Positions 30,814 to 41,281 of a DNA stretch of 64,000 bases are shown piece by piece (the first letter of the stretch is position 1; the number at the start of each line of letters is the position of its first letter). Position numbers and translations under genes: made by a program. A model generated the notes under the pieces. The model did no database searches. It saw nothing but the letters and a program-made list of their open reading frames with translations, and was not told the DNA's origin. The stretch lies in the NCBI GenBank assembly GCA_038243635.1, contig JBBSQW010000006.1, positions 62,001-126,000 on the forward strand, given 5' to 3'. Origin of the DNA: Pseudopedobacter sp038243635 (lineage in GTDB: Bacteria; Bacteroidota; Bacteroidia; Sphingobacteriales; Sphingobacteriaceae).

Positions 30814-32721
30814 ATGAAAACCTTGCTGCGATTTTTTTATGTGCCATTTTTGCTCTTGACTGGCGTTTTGTTGTTATCGTCTTTTTTGAGTGATAGCAAT
30901 TACGATTTAGCCAAAGCCTATAAAAAAGCAGGTTTAACAGATAGACAAGCTGCTTTACACCTACTAAACAGATTTACGTTCGGTGCCAAACCAAACGATA
31001 TAGACGGACTTCTGAAAATTGGAGTTGATAAATGGTTTGTTCAACAATTACGAGCAAAGTTTAAGGATGCCGATTTAAATAGCCGGTTAGCTGATTATGA
31101 CGCGATTAATTTGAGCAATACGGAGGTAAATACGGTTTTTCCAAAGAATGCGCAAGTGTTAAGGATGGCTATAAAAGATGGTTTTATTGATAAAGATTCG
31201 GTTCGGACGGGTGACAAAAAGGAATACCGCCAAAAGCTCTCAAGCTATATGGATAGCAAAGGTTTTCGCCCAACACAAGAATTAACTCGCCAGTTCATTG
31301 GCCAAAAGATATTAAGAGCGGCCTATTCAGAAAACCAGTTACAAGAAGTTTTAACCGATTTTTGGTTCAACCACTTTAACGTTTCGTTAAGTAAAAATGA
31401 TTGTGCCATGTACATTCCCGCCTATGAGCGTGATGTGATTAGGCCCAATGTTTTTGGCAAATTTGGAAACTTACTTATTGCTACAGCAAAGTCTCCCGCA
31501 ATGCTTTTTTACCTTGATAATTTTAGCAGCGTAGCCAGCAACGAGGGCGAGATGGCCGCAATGCAGAAAAATGTACAAAACCCAAAAGTAAAAGCAGCTC
31601 TAGTTAAAGCACAACAGAATAAAAAAGGATTAAATGAAAACTATGCTAGAGAAGTTATGGAATTACATACGCTCGGCGTAGATGGTGGTTATTCCCAAAA
31701 TGACGTTACCCAAGCGGCTAGGGTTTTAACAGGATGGACAGTTTACCCAATGGGTACTTATGGTGGCGGCGCTGCAATGTTAAAACAGCTAGATAAACTA
31801 GATTCAAGCACTTTAGAAAAACGAGGCTATGTACACGATGGCGATTTTTTGTTTGTTCCCAACAAACATGACAAAGGAGATAAGGTTGTTTTAGGAAAGA
31901 AATTCGCTGGCAATGGTTACCAAGAGGGCGTTGACTTATTAAGTATGTTAGCTCACCATCCCTCAACGGCTAAATTTATTTGTACAAAATTAGCAGTACG
32001 GTTTGTTAATGATAATCCGCCACAAAGCATCATTGATAAGATGACCAAAACCTTTTTAACAAAAGACGGAGACATAAGTGCTGTGCTAACGACCCTAGTT
32101 AACTCACCCGAGTTTTGGGCTAAAAATGCTTTAGATGAGAAGACGAAATCGCCTTTTGAATTGGCAATTAGTGCAGTTAGGGCGTTAGATGCTGACATTA
32201 CACAGCCTTACCCGTTATATGCTTGGATAAATAAAATGGGGCAAAAGGTTTACTATTACCAAGCACCAACAGGTTTTCCGGATAAGGGTCAATATTGGAT
32301 TAACACGGGTGCGCTCTTAAATCGGATGAATTTTGGCTTAGCACTGGCTGGGCAAAAAATTAACGGAGTAAAAATAGACTTGGCAAAATTAAACAATAAC
32401 CACGAGCCAGAAAGTAGCGGTGCTGCGTTAAAAACGTACGGTAAAATTATTTTGCCCGAACGAGATTTGACAAAAACGATAGATCGTTTGTCCCCTTTTT
32501 TAAACGATCCAAACTTGGTGCAAAAAGTAAATCAGGCGGCCAGTAAAAACAAACCGGCAAGTGCTATGGAGCAAACCGATGATGAAGTGATGATGAGCGG
32601 AGATAGTATGGTGAAAAAGAAAGCTAATGCACCAACAAAAAAGCCATCTTTTGCAAATAACAAGATGTTGGCGCAAGTAGTAGGAGTTATTATTGGTGCT
32701 CCAGAATTTCAAAAAAGGTAA
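30814..32721 (+). CDS. Secreted DUF1800 family protein
   Basis: The 635-residue protein starts at the ATG at 30814 with a signal peptide (MKTLLRFFYVPFLLLTGVLL); an upstream frame extension from 30778 is not supported. The DUF1800 domain shows LLNRFTFGAKPNDIDGLL, LTDFWFNHFNV, NENYAREVMELHTLGVDGGY, ARVLTGWT and HPSTAKFICTKLAVRFV. DUF1800 proteins are exported and nearly always encoded beside DUF1501 proteins, as here. The pair is thought to act in the envelope; no activity is established. The last 70 residues are low-complexity and basic. The DUF1501 gene begins 23 bp later. Confidence 0.9.
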   Translation: MKTLLRFFYVPFLLLTGVLLLSSFLSDSNYDLAKAYKKAGLTDRQAALHLLNRFTFGAKPNDIDGLLKIGVDKWFVQQLRAKFKDADLNSRLADYDAINLSNTEVNTVFPKNAQVLRMAIKDGFIDKDSVRTGDKKEYRQKLSSYMDSKGFRPTQELTRQFIGQKILRAAYSENQLQEVLTDFWFNHFNVSLSKNDCAMYIPAYERDVIRPNVFGKFGNLLIATAKSPAMLFYLDNFSSVASNEGEMAAMQKNVQNPKVKAALVKAQQNKKGLNENYAREVMELHTLGVDGGYSQNDVTQAARVLTGWTVYPMGTYGGGAAMLKQLDKLDSSTLEKRGYVHDGDFLFVPNKHDKGDKVVLGKKFAGNGYQEGVDLLSMLAHHPSTAKFICTKLAVRFVNDNPPQSIIDKMTKTFLTKDGDISAVLTTLVNSPEFWAKNALDEKTKSPFELAISAVRALDADITQPYPLYAWINKMGQKVYYYQAPTGFPDKGQYWINTGALLNRMNFGLALAGQKINGVKIDLAKLNNNHEPESSGAALKTYGKIILPERDLTKTIDRLSPFLNDPNLVQKVNQAASKNKPASAMEQTDDEVMMSGDSMVKKKANAPTKKPSFANNKMLAQVVGVIIGAPEFQKR

Positions 32722-32744
32722 TAATCTTTAAAAAGAATTTGATC

Positions 32745-34013
32745 ATGACATCTAGAAGAGGATTTTTAAAAGCAGGTGGTTTGGCCGTATTTGGAATTGG
32801 CTTTGGTGGTTTACCAACTTTTGTGACACAAGCTGCAGCACAAATCAAACAACCAGGATTATTTAAAAGACGAAAAACCTTAGTCTGTATTTTTCAACGT
32901 GGCGCAATGGACGGTTTAATGGCGGTAACACCATTTACCGATGAGCATTTGAAAGCTGCGAGACCTACACTTTTTATGTCACCCGCAAAAAGTGATACAA
33001 AAAAATCACTGATTGATTTGGACGGAAAATTTGGACTTCACCCGTCTATGGGCGCTTTTCAATCCGTTTTTAAAGATGGAAAGTTAGGGATTGTACACGG
33101 TATCGGCTCTCCTAATAATACCCGTTCACATTTCGATGCACAGGATTACATGGAATGTGGTACGCCGTTCAAAAAAGGGACGGCCAGCGGTTGGCTAAAT
33201 AGGGCAGTGGGACTTTTGGGTCATGATGCGGCAACTCCTTTCCAAGCGGTTAGTCTTACTTCTTCTTTGCCACGTTCGTTTTATGGCGATAGTCCTTCGG
33301 TGGCGATCAATAATTTGCAAGATTTTAACATCCAAATGCGAGGAAACCCAAATGGAGCTAACATGGCTGCAAAAAGTTTTGAAGATTTATACGATCAAAC
33401 TGCGCAGGGACTATTGAAAGATACTGGAAAAGAGAGCTTTGAGGCAATGAACATGCTGAAAAAGATGGATACCAAAAATTACAAGCCAGCAAATAATGCG
33501 CAATATCCGAATACGGCTTTAGGGAATTCGTTAAAACAAATTGCCCAGTTGGTTAAGATGGATGTAGGTTTAGAAGTTGCCTTTGCAGAATCTGGTGGCT
33601 GGGATACCCACTTTAACCAAGGAACAGATACCGGAATTTTCGCTAGAAATGTAAATGACTTAAGCGAAAGCATGATGGCATTTTGGAATGATATGGGAAC
33701 GCTACAAGATGATGTAACCGTGATGACGATGACTGAGTTTGGAAGAACGGTTAAACAAAACGGTACCGGCGGCACCGACCACGGAAGAGCATCCTGTAAT
33801 TTTATTTTAGGTAACGATGTGTTTGGCGGGAAAGTCCATGGGAAAATGAATGAGCTGGCCGTAGAAAACTTAGAAGATGGGCGAGATTTGGCAGTGACTA
33901 CAGATTTCCGTAGTGTATTTAGCGAAGTTGCCGATAAACACTTGGGAATTAATAAAGACAGTATCTTATTTCCAGATTGGAATGGAGCGCATATTGGTAT
34001 GATGAAAGGATGA
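32745..34013 (+). CDS. Secreted DUF1501 family protein with Tat-like signal
   Basis: The 422-residue protein begins MTSRRGFLKAGGLAVFGIGF, a twin-arginine (SRRGFLK) export signal, so it is probably folded before export. The DUF1501 (sulfatase-like) core shows FQRGAMDGLMAV, SHFDAQDYMECGTP, ESGGWDTHFNQG, MTEFGRTVKQNG and GTDHGRASCNFILG. I start at 32745 (ATG); the TTG two codons earlier is not needed. It follows the DUF1800 gene closely, the usual pairing, and the two are probably co-transcribed. The function is unknown. Confidence 0.9.
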   Translation: MTSRRGFLKAGGLAVFGIGFGGLPTFVTQAAAQIKQPGLFKRRKTLVCIFQRGAMDGLMAVTPFTDEHLKAARPTLFMSPAKSDTKKSLIDLDGKFGLHPSMGAFQSVFKDGKLGIVHGIGSPNNTRSHFDAQDYMECGTPFKKGTASGWLNRAVGLLGHDAATPFQAVSLTSSLPRSFYGDSPSVAINNLQDFNIQMRGNPNGANMAAKSFEDLYDQTAQGLLKDTGKESFEAMNMLKKMDTKNYKPANNAQYPNTALGNSLKQIAQLVKMDVGLEVAFAESGGWDTHFNQGTDTGIFARNVNDLSESMMAFWNDMGTLQDDVTVMTMTEFGRTVKQNGTGGTDHGRASCNFILGNDVFGGKVHGKMNELAVENLEDGRDLAVTTDFRSVFSEVADKHLGINKDSILFPDWNGAHIGMMKG

Positions 34014-34104
34014 AATAAATGTTAAATAAAAATTAAGTTTTGGATGAACTTCTGATTATTTAGAAATGCATGCTTCTTTAAAAAGAGAATCTTTAGATTT
34101 GATC

Positions 34105-35202
34105 ATGCAAATTAAAGATTTAACAAATTACCTCGAATCCGTTGCGCCTTCTAATTATCAGGAAAGTTATGATAATTCGGGTTTAATTGTTGGCGATTAT
34201 AACCAAACCATTAACAAAGCTTTGGTAAGTTTAGATTGTACCGAAGCAATTGTTGATGAAGCTATTGCCACAGGTTGTGATATCATTATTTCGCATCATC
34301 CAATTGTTTTTAAAGGATTAAAGCGTTTTAACGGAAGCAATTATGTAGAACGTGTGGTAATGAAAGCCATTGCAAACAATATTGCGCTTTATGCAATCCA
34401 CACCAATTTAGATAGTATCTCAACCGGTGTAAATGCTAAAATTTGTGAAAAGATTGGTTTAGTTAACTGTAAAATTCTAGCACCTAAAAACGGAATCCTT
34501 AAAAAACTGAGTTTTTTTGTTCCTTTAGCGGCTGCGGACGCGGTTAAAGCAGCAATTTTTGACGCCGGTGCGGGGCAAATTGGAAATTACAGCAATTGTA
34601 GTTTTTCGGTAACGGGAGAAGGTACTTTTAAAGCGAATAAGAATGCACAGCCTTTTGTTGGCGGAAAAGAGAAAGTTCATACAGAAGCAGAGCAAAGAGT
34701 AGAAGTCGTTTATCCCGCCCAAGCGGAATCTAAAATATTGAAGGCATTGCTTGCTGCACATCCTTATGAAGTAGTTGCTTACGATATCTATAGCTTGGAT
34801 AACAAACAGCAAGAAGTTGGAGCCGGCATGGTGGGCGAATTAAGTGAAGAGATGGATGCGATGAGCTTTTTGAAATACCTTAAAAAATCGATGGATTTAA
34901 CGGTAATTCGGCATACTGCAATTTTGCCTAAAAAAATAAAACGAGTAGCAGTTTGTGGCGGGTCAGGTAGTTTTTTATTAAAGAACGCAATTAGCGCTAA
35001 TGCCGACGTTTTTGTGACCGCCGATTTTAAATATCATGAGTTTTTTGATGCAGAAGACAAACTGATAATTGCAGACATTGGACATTTTGAAAGTGAGCAA
35101 TTTACACAACAATTACTGTTGGATATTATTACGGAAAAATTTCCTAACTTTGCAATCCGTTTAACTGGAAATAATACAAACCCAATAAAATATTTGTCTT
35201 AA
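34105..35202 (+). CDS. Nif3-like dinuclear metal-centre protein
   Basis: The 365-residue protein starts at ATG 34105 (MQIKDLTNYLESVAPSNYQE); upstream codons from 34066 are not family-like. NIF3 motifs seen are YDNSGLIVGD, DIIISHHPIVFKG (metal His pair), AIHTNLD, the middle PII-like insert (about 130-230) and the C-terminal GGSGSFLL, FKYHEFF and DIGHFESEQF. It is probably the GTP cyclohydrolase I type 2/NIF3 hydrolase with two metal ions; the physiological role is unsettled. Its TAA overlaps the ATG of the zinc-ribbon gene by one base. The Nif3 and zinc-ribbon pair is conserved in the phylum. Confidence 0.92.
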   Translation: MQIKDLTNYLESVAPSNYQESYDNSGLIVGDYNQTINKALVSLDCTEAIVDEAIATGCDIIISHHPIVFKGLKRFNGSNYVERVVMKAIANNIALYAIHTNLDSISTGVNAKICEKIGLVNCKILAPKNGILKKLSFFVPLAAADAVKAAIFDAGAGQIGNYSNCSFSVTGEGTFKANKNAQPFVGGKEKVHTEAEQRVEVVYPAQAESKILKALLAAHPYEVVAYDIYSLDNKQQEVGAGMVGELSEEMDAMSFLKYLKKSMDLTVIRHTAILPKKIKRVAVCGGSGSFLLKNAISANADVFVTADFKYHEFFDAEDKLIIADIGHFESEQFTQQLLLDIITEKFPNFAIRLTGNNTNPIKYLS

Positions 35203-35951
35203 TGGAACAAACCGTAGAACAAAAGCTTGAAGCTTTATACGAGCTACAGACCATCCACACTAAAGTTGATAAAATCCGTCAGACCCGTGGAGAACTTCCA
35301 ATGGAAGTAGCAGATTTAGAAGATGACGTTGCCGGATTAGAAACTCGTATCCAAAAGATAAAGTCTGAATTAGATGATTTAGAAGATGCTATCGTTAATC
35401 GTAAAAATATGATTAAAGAGTCTCAAGCATTGGCAAAAAAATACGAAACACAGCAAAACAACGTAAAAAACAATCGTGAGTTTGACGCTATTTCAAAGGA
35501 AATTGAAATTCAAGGTTTAGATGTTCAGGTATCTGAAAAGAAAATCAAAGAAACTCAGTTTGAAATAAACGGCAAAACAGAGATTTACGAAACTGCTTTG
35601 CTTGCTTTAGAAGAAAGAAAGAAAGATCTTGAAGGCAAAAAAGCAGAGTTAGAAAACATTACTTCTGAAACTCAAAAAGAGGAAGAAGTTTTAATTAAGG
35701 AGGCTGACAAAGCATCTGAAAAAATTGACGATCGTTTAAAAATTGCTTACAACCGTTTAAGAAGTAACTTTAAAAATGGTTTAGCGGTAGTAACTATCGA
35801 ACGTGATTCATGTTCTGGTTGTTTCAATCAAATTCCACCTCAGCGTCAATCGGATATTCGCCAACGAAAAAAAATTATTGTTTGCGAGCATTGCGGCAGA
35901 ATTTTAGTTGATGAAACCATGGCAGACGAAATAAAAGGAACAGCCGTTTAA
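35202..35951 (+). CDS. Coiled-coil C4 zinc-ribbon protein
   Basis: The 249-residue protein is a long helical hairpin (about 5-180, rich in Glu, Lys and Leu) followed by a four-cysteine ribbon: SCSGCFNQIPP and VCEHCGRIL. This is the zf-RING_7/CT398-like family, suggested to bind nucleic acids or sigma factors in other bacteria. It overlaps the Nif3 stop by one base, hence translational coupling. A terminator follows at 35978. Confidence 0.88.
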   Translation: MEQTVEQKLEALYELQTIHTKVDKIRQTRGELPMEVADLEDDVAGLETRIQKIKSELDDLEDAIVNRKNMIKESQALAKKYETQQNNVKNNREFDAISKEIEIQGLDVQVSEKKIKETQFEINGKTEIYETALLALEERKKDLEGKKAELENITSETQKEEEVLIKEADKASEKIDDRLKIAYNRLRSNFKNGLAVVTIERDSCSGCFNQIPPQRQSDIRQRKKIIVCEHCGRILVDETMADEIKGTAV

Positions 35952-35977
35952 TATTGATATTTATATTGTTCTTAAAG

Positions 35978-36008
35978 AAAACATCTTGATTAACTCAAGG
36001 TGTTTTTT
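35978..36008 (+). terminator. Intrinsic terminator after the zinc-ribbon gene
   Basis: AAAACATCTTGA (35978-35989) pairs with TCAAGGTGTTTT (35995-36006), followed by T. Confidence 0.85.
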
Positions 36009-36036
36009 CTTTTTATACCCAAATTTTATATAGCTG

Positions 36037-37518
36037 ATGATTAAAAAAGCATTCTTTATATTACTCTTTATTTTAGCAAACACGCTGGTATCTAAAGCAA
36101 ACTTTGACTTTAATAGCAATTGTATCAATGCTTATAACGCCATTTTTGACTTACGAATCAAAGATGCCGAAATATTATTAAAACGAGAGAAATCGCAGAA
36201 TCCACAGAACGCGATCCCTGTTTTGTTAGATAATTATATTGATTTTTTCACCTTGTTATCTTCAGAAAGCAAAGCAGATTATGAGCGTTTAAAGTCTCGT
36301 AGAGATTCTCGCCTTTCATACTTAAGCAAGCAAGATAAAAATTCGCCATATTATCTTTTTGCGCAAGCAGAGGTTTATTTACAGTGGGGTTTATTAAAAA
36401 GTCGTTTTCATGAATACCTGTCATCAGGCTTTGATGTTAAAAAGGCTAACAGCCTGTTAAATGAAAATGAGAAAAAGTATCCAACGTTTTTGCCTAATAA
36501 AAAAAGTGCGGGGTTAATTGACGTTGTACTAGGTTCAATTCCAACTAATATTAAAGGTATTGCAAGTACTTTTGGTTTTAGCGGGAATGTAAATAACGGT
36601 ATAAAAACTTTGGAGAGTTTAATGACATCTCTACCTAAAACCAGTTATAAATTTTATTCAGATGAGGTGGTGTTTTTTCTGTGTTACATTGAAACAGATT
36701 TAATTCCAAATAAAACCAGCTATAGCAAAATAATAGGGTATACCAATACAATGAATAGTCAAAGTCTGTTGAAAACCTATTTGCAGGGATACGTAGCAAG
36801 CAGAACTGCTCATAACGACAGTGCGATTGCTTATTTAATGAAAAAACCAAAAGGTGCCGCTTATATGGATTTTCCCAAATTAAATTATTTATTAGGCACA
36901 GCGAAGTTAAACCGAATGGATTCTGACGCCAATGTTTACCTGATCAACTATTTGAAAGAGTATAAGGGCATTAACCTTGTAAAAGATGGTTATTTGAAGC
37001 TGGCGTATTACTATTATTTGCGGGGCGATATGGCCCATTATAACGCTTTTTTAAAGATGGTTAAATCTCAGGGCGATTTATATGATGAAAAGGATAAGCA
37101 AGCTTTAAAAGAAGCTAATGATGCTACGCCTGACATAAATTTATTGAAAGCAAGATTGCAATTTGATGGAGGATATTATACACAAGCATTGCAGACTTTG
37201 GCTGATAAAGATGCAGGAGACTTTAAGTTACAGCGAGATCAAATTGAGGTAGATTACCGTTTAGGTCGGATTTACGACGAGCTTTCTAAAGATAACGAAG
37301 CAGTGAGTCATTATCAAAAAGCAATCAATTCAGGAAAACAAACAAGCTACTATTACGCAGCTAATGCAGCGTTAAGTATCGGTAATATTTATGAAAATAA
37401 GCGTGATAAAGCCCGAGCCGCCACCTACTACAAACAAGCCATAGCTATGAAAAATCATGAATACGAAAACAGCATAGAAACTAAGGCTAAAGAAGGTTTA
37501 AAAAGATTGGGTTATTAG
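36037..37518 (+). CDS. Exported tetratricopeptide-repeat protein
   Basis: The 493-residue protein has a signal peptide (MIKKAFFILLFILANTLVSKA) and is otherwise helical. C-terminal TPR units are clear: VDYRLGRIYDELSKDNEAVS and ANAALSIGNIYENKRDKARA with YYKQAIAM. The middle (about 170-330) is less repeat-like. No enzyme motif is visible. It is likely a periplasmic scaffold protein of unknown partner. It is separated by terminators on both sides, so it stands alone. Confidence 0.78.
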   Translation: MIKKAFFILLFILANTLVSKANFDFNSNCINAYNAIFDLRIKDAEILLKREKSQNPQNAIPVLLDNYIDFFTLLSSESKADYERLKSRRDSRLSYLSKQDKNSPYYLFAQAEVYLQWGLLKSRFHEYLSSGFDVKKANSLLNENEKKYPTFLPNKKSAGLIDVVLGSIPTNIKGIASTFGFSGNVNNGIKTLESLMTSLPKTSYKFYSDEVVFFLCYIETDLIPNKTSYSKIIGYTNTMNSQSLLKTYLQGYVASRTAHNDSAIAYLMKKPKGAAYMDFPKLNYLLGTAKLNRMDSDANVYLINYLKEYKGINLVKDGYLKLAYYYYLRGDMAHYNAFLKMVKSQGDLYDEKDKQALKEANDATPDINLLKARLQFDGGYYTQALQTLADKDAGDFKLQRDQIEVDYRLGRIYDELSKDNEAVSHYQKAINSGKQTSYYYAANAALSIGNIYENKRDKARAATYYKQAIAMKNHEYENSIETKAKEGLKRLGY

Positions 37519-37549
37519 ACTTTAAGCTTTATTCAATAAAATAGAATCG

Positions 37550-37585
37550 AAAAACTCGTTAATCTATAAAGGTTAACGAGTTTTT
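37550..37585. terminator. Bidirectional terminator between TPR and kinase genes
   Basis: AAAAACTCGTTAA (37550-37562) and TTAACGAGTTTTT (37573-37585) are perfect 13-bp arms in a convergent gap. Confidence 0.88.
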
Positions 37586-37607
37586 GTTTTAGCTTAATAA
37601 ATTAGTT

Positions 37608-40600
37608 TTAAGGTAGTTTTTCTATCTCTTTTGTGATGAGATTATTTACCAAGGTTACTTCTTTGTGAAAAGATTCATAAAGGGTATTCAATTGCTCTTG
37701 TTCAATTTCCTTTAGTTGTTCAAGCTCTCTGGCAAGATCTGCCAAAAGCTCTAAACCTGTTCCAGAGGCGGTACCAAATAACTTATGACCCATTGCGTTG
37801 ATAAGAGTCAAATTAGGGGAATTTATCAACTGTCTAAAGTTTGCATCGGTTTTTCCTATTTCGTCTAAAGTTAAATTTAAAATTAGTTTAATCGTATCGG
37901 TATCGTTGCCCATAAAATCCCTAATCTTTTCAATATCAAAATGAGCTTTTTTAGGTTTCAAATCCAGGCTTTCAGTTGTTTCGGGCGAATTCTTTATCAG
38001 CCATTTTGAAAAAAGCGTAGCTAAGTTTTCCTCTACAAAAGGTTTAGTAACAAAGTCATCCATGCCAATTTCTAAGCACCTTTCCTTTTCGCCTTTAATG
38101 TTTCCGGCGGTTAAAGCAACAATTGCCGTTGGGCGTTTATACTCTTTATCTAATAAACGAATTTTTTCGGTTGCTTCGTAGCCATTCATCACAGGCATTT
38201 GCAAATCCATAAGGATAAGATCTGGTAAATGTAATTGGTATTGCTCAATTGCTTCTACTCCATTGTTTGCTTCAAGAATATGTGCGTTGGGTAATATCCT
38301 GGTAATTACTGTTCTCGCTAACAACTTATTTACCAAATTATCTTCAACAACCAAAATCTTATAAGCAGCTTTATCTATTGTGGTTTCGGTATTTATATCT
38401 ATTGTAACAGTTTCTTTGATGTGTAACTTGGCTAGCTTTTTAAATAAGTCTTGCATTTTAATAGGCTTAACCATCCTTAAGTTAACGCCATATTCTTCAC
38501 AAATCTGAATAATTCTTTCATCGTCAGACGAGCTGTGCAACAGCATAATTGGTTGGTTTGCTGGGTCGTGTTCAAAGCTTTCTCTAATCTTCGCAATTGT
38601 TTCAAGGCCATCCATATAAGGCATGTGGTAGTCCATCAAAATCACGTCGTACATTTTGCCTTCGCTTAGCAACTGTAAAGCTTCTAAACCGTTTCTAGCT
38701 TCAGTAATCTTGATGTTCTTTATCAAAAGCATCTGTCTTAAAATCAGTCTGTTGTTTTCGTTATCATCAACTACTAATACTTTTTTAATGAAGCTGATAT
38801 CTTCAGATGGTTGAATCTCACCGTGTTCGGCTTTTAATCTTATTTTAAAATAGAACGTACTTCCAAAACCAACTTTACTTGTTAGTTGTAGCTTGCTATC
38901 CATTAAATCTAGCAATCGGTTAGAAATAGTAAGCCCTAAACCTGTTCCACCGTATTTTTTAGTTGTTGATGAGTCTTCCTGAGAAAAAGCATCAAAAATT
39001 TTGATTTGTTTATCCGGCTGAATTCCAATTCCGGTATCTCTAACCTCAAAGCAAAGATCAACGTATTCTTTATAAAGATCGCTTTCTGCATATATTTTCA
39101 GTTCTATCTCGCCTTGTTCAGTAAATTTAATTGCGTTGCCCAAAAGGTTGATAAGCACCTGCTTTAGGCGGATACTATCAATATGAACATAGCGTGGTAA
39201 ATTTGGTTCGATGTTTAATAATACTTCTAAACCTTTGTGTTGCGCTTGAAAAGTGATGATGTCTGCAGCTTCACTGGTGAGCTCAAACAAATCCGATTTT
39301 TCTATATCAAGTTCTAACTTTCCGGCTTCTATCTTTGAAAAATCCAAAATATCGTTAATTACAGCTAATAACGCATTGGCAGATTGGTTTACAATAGTTA
39401 AATACTGTTGTTGGGTTTGGGTTAAAACCGTTTTTAAAACCAAATCTGTAAATCCAATTACCCCATTTAACGGCGTCCGTATCTCGTGACTCATACTTGC
39501 CAAAAATTCAGATTTAGCCACGTTAGCTTCTTCCGCTTGTATTTTAGCGTCATTTAAGGCAATTGTATGGAGGTAGTTTTCCGTGATATCCTGAAAAGTG
39601 CCAGAAACACGGATGCATATATCGTTTTTAAATTCGGGCGTACCAATAGTTCGAACCCATATATTATTGCCTTTAGCGGTGGTCACCTGTATTTCAAGGT
39701 CATAGGAAACGCCATCCTCAACGGCCTTATTAAAGGCATCTCTTACAGTTGGTTCGTACTCGCCAAAGAAAGACAAAGCAGCGTCGAAATTTGGCTCATA
39801 ATTCTTATCGACTTCATGTAGTATTTTTGTAATGCTAGACCAGTAAATTTTTGCTCTTTTTAGATCTACTTCCCAAGCACCAATTTTTGCTACACCATTG
39901 GTTTGTTCCAGCATTTCCTTGGTGCGTTTTAGATCGGCCTCAAGTTGGTAACGCTCGGTAATGTCAACTGCATTTCCGATTACGTACTTCTCGCCATTGG
40001 GGCCAATTTCTAATACATTATTAAACAGCCAAGTTAAGGTATTGCCGTTTTTGTGTTGGGTGTACATTAGACCATTAGCGGCACCTTCTTTCTCTATTAC
40101 AGATAGGTACGCTTTCATAAGACCGTGTCGGCTTTCTGGTATCAACTGAAAAAGCGTACTGCCTTCTATTTCTTCTTTAGCATAACCTAAGCTTTTTGTT
40201 CCTGAACTATTTACGGTTAAAATACGACCTTCTAAATCGTGAGTACACATAAACGCAGTTGAGTTTTCAAAAAAGGCTCGAAGTTTTTTTTCCGAGGTAT
40301 GTAAGGCTATTTCTTTTGCTTTGGAATCGGTAACGTCTCTTGCAATTGCAAAAAGCATTTTACTGGATGGCTCTGGAGCTGCTGCCCACTCTAAAATTCT
40401 ATAAGATCCTTCTTTGTTTCTAAAGCGATGAGAAAAGTTCACCGTTGGAACTCCTGTAATAAATTTGTTTATTTTTTCTTTGGTAGTGTTTAAATCATCT
40501 GGGTGTACAAAGTCAAAAAAAGACTGATTAATTAATGACGATTTGTCCCAGCCTAACAGACGTTTAAAAGCTGGATTAGCATTTACAAAAGCTCCGTTTG

Positions 40601-41144
40601 GTTCTAAAATGCAGATTAAATCTCTGGAAATCTGAATGAGTTTATCAAAATTATCAACTTCTTGAGTTTTTCTTTGCAATACAATTAAGTCAATTACCGA
40701 TTTTGCTAACAGAGCGAGTGCCTTTTTTTGATAAGGTTTAAGCTTTTTTGGTTTTGTGTCAATTACACAAAGCGTACCCAAAGCAAAGCCATTAGGATCT
40801 ATAAGCGGGTAACCAGCATAAAATTTAATATTTGGTGATGAAATAACTAAAGGGTTGTTTTTGAAGCGATCGTCTTGCGTTGCATCTTCTATCTCCAGAA
40901 TTTTTTCGTCTAAAATTGTATGATTACAAAAGGCGATATCTCTTGGCGTTTCACTAGCATCTATCCTCACTTTAGATTTAAACCACTGTCTGTTCTCGTC
41001 AAGTAACGAGACTAATGAAATAGGAACTTCGCAAATGATAGATGCCAATTCTGTAAACCGATCAAAAGATTCCTTGGATAAAGTATCTAATATCTTATAG
41101 TTTTTTAGTGCGGCTAATCGCTCCGTCTCATTTTGATTAATCAT
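37608..41144 (-). CDS. Hybrid sensor histidine kinase: GAF, three PAS, HisKA, HATPase, two receivers, Hpt
   Basis: The 1178-residue protein has no membrane segment, so it is a cytoplasmic sensor. In order: GAF (about 20-160); PAS domains (about 168-285, 288-405, 410-535); HisKA with phospho-His in MSHEIRTPLNG (about 553); HATPase with GNAIKF (about 671), DTGIGI (about 705) and GTGLGL; receiver 1 with VVDDN and the phospho-Asp in LMDYHMP (about 835); receiver 2 with VVEDN and LMDLQMP (about 979); and Hpt with the His in MGHKLFGTA (about 1120). All residues for a full internal phosphorelay are present. A separate Hpt protein gene lies just upstream. No DNA-binding partner is adjacent, so the output is unknown. 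Confidence 0.93.
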   Translation of the reverse strand: MINQNETERLAALKNYKILDTLSKESFDRFTELASIICEVPISLVSLLDENRQWFKSKVRIDASETPRDIAFCNHTILDEKILEIEDATQDDRFKNNPLVISSPNIKFYAGYPLIDPNGFALGTLCVIDTKPKKLKPYQKKALALLAKSVIDLIVLQRKTQEVDNFDKLIQISRDLICILEPNGAFVNANPAFKRLLGWDKSSLINQSFFDFVHPDDLNTTKEKINKFITGVPTVNFSHRFRNKEGSYRILEWAAAPEPSSKMLFAIARDVTDSKAKEIALHTSEKKLRAFFENSTAFMCTHDLEGRILTVNSSGTKSLGYAKEEIEGSTLFQLIPESRHGLMKAYLSVIEKEGAANGLMYTQHKNGNTLTWLFNNVLEIGPNGEKYVIGNAVDITERYQLEADLKRTKEMLEQTNGVAKIGAWEVDLKRAKIYWSSITKILHEVDKNYEPNFDAALSFFGEYEPTVRDAFNKAVEDGVSYDLEIQVTTAKGNNIWVRTIGTPEFKNDICIRVSGTFQDITENYLHTIALNDAKIQAEEANVAKSEFLASMSHEIRTPLNGVIGFTDLVLKTVLTQTQQQYLTIVNQSANALLAVINDILDFSKIEAGKLELDIEKSDLFELTSEAADIITFQAQHKGLEVLLNIEPNLPRYVHIDSIRLKQVLINLLGNAIKFTEQGEIELKIYAESDLYKEYVDLCFEVRDTGIGIQPDKQIKIFDAFSQEDSSTTKKYGGTGLGLTISNRLLDLMDSKLQLTSKVGFGSTFYFKIRLKAEHGEIQPSEDISFIKKVLVVDDNENNRLILRQMLLIKNIKITEARNGLEALQLLSEGKMYDVILMDYHMPYMDGLETIAKIRESFEHDPANQPIMLLHSSSDDERIIQICEEYGVNLRMVKPIKMQDLFKKLAKLHIKETVTIDINTETTIDKAAYKILVVEDNLVNKLLARTVITRILPNAHILEANNGVEAIEQYQLHLPDLILMDLQMPVMNGYEATEKIRLLDKEYKRPTAIVALTAGNIKGEKERCLEIGMDDFVTKPFVEENLATLFSKWLIKNSPETTESLDLKPKKAHFDIEKIRDFMGNDTDTIKLILNLTLDEIGKTDANFRQLINSPNLTLINAMGHKLFGTASGTGLELLADLARELEQLKEIEQEQLNTLYESFHKEVTLVNNLITKEIEKLP

Positions 41145-41281
41145 GCGCTGTGATATTTTCTAATCTAGATACGATTAATTTTTTTTAAAATTATATAGAC
41201 ACCAATAAATTTACAAACGTATCTTTTTAGTTTAAAATTTTAATCAATTGTGGCTTTGTGTACAGCCTAAGACCTAATAGT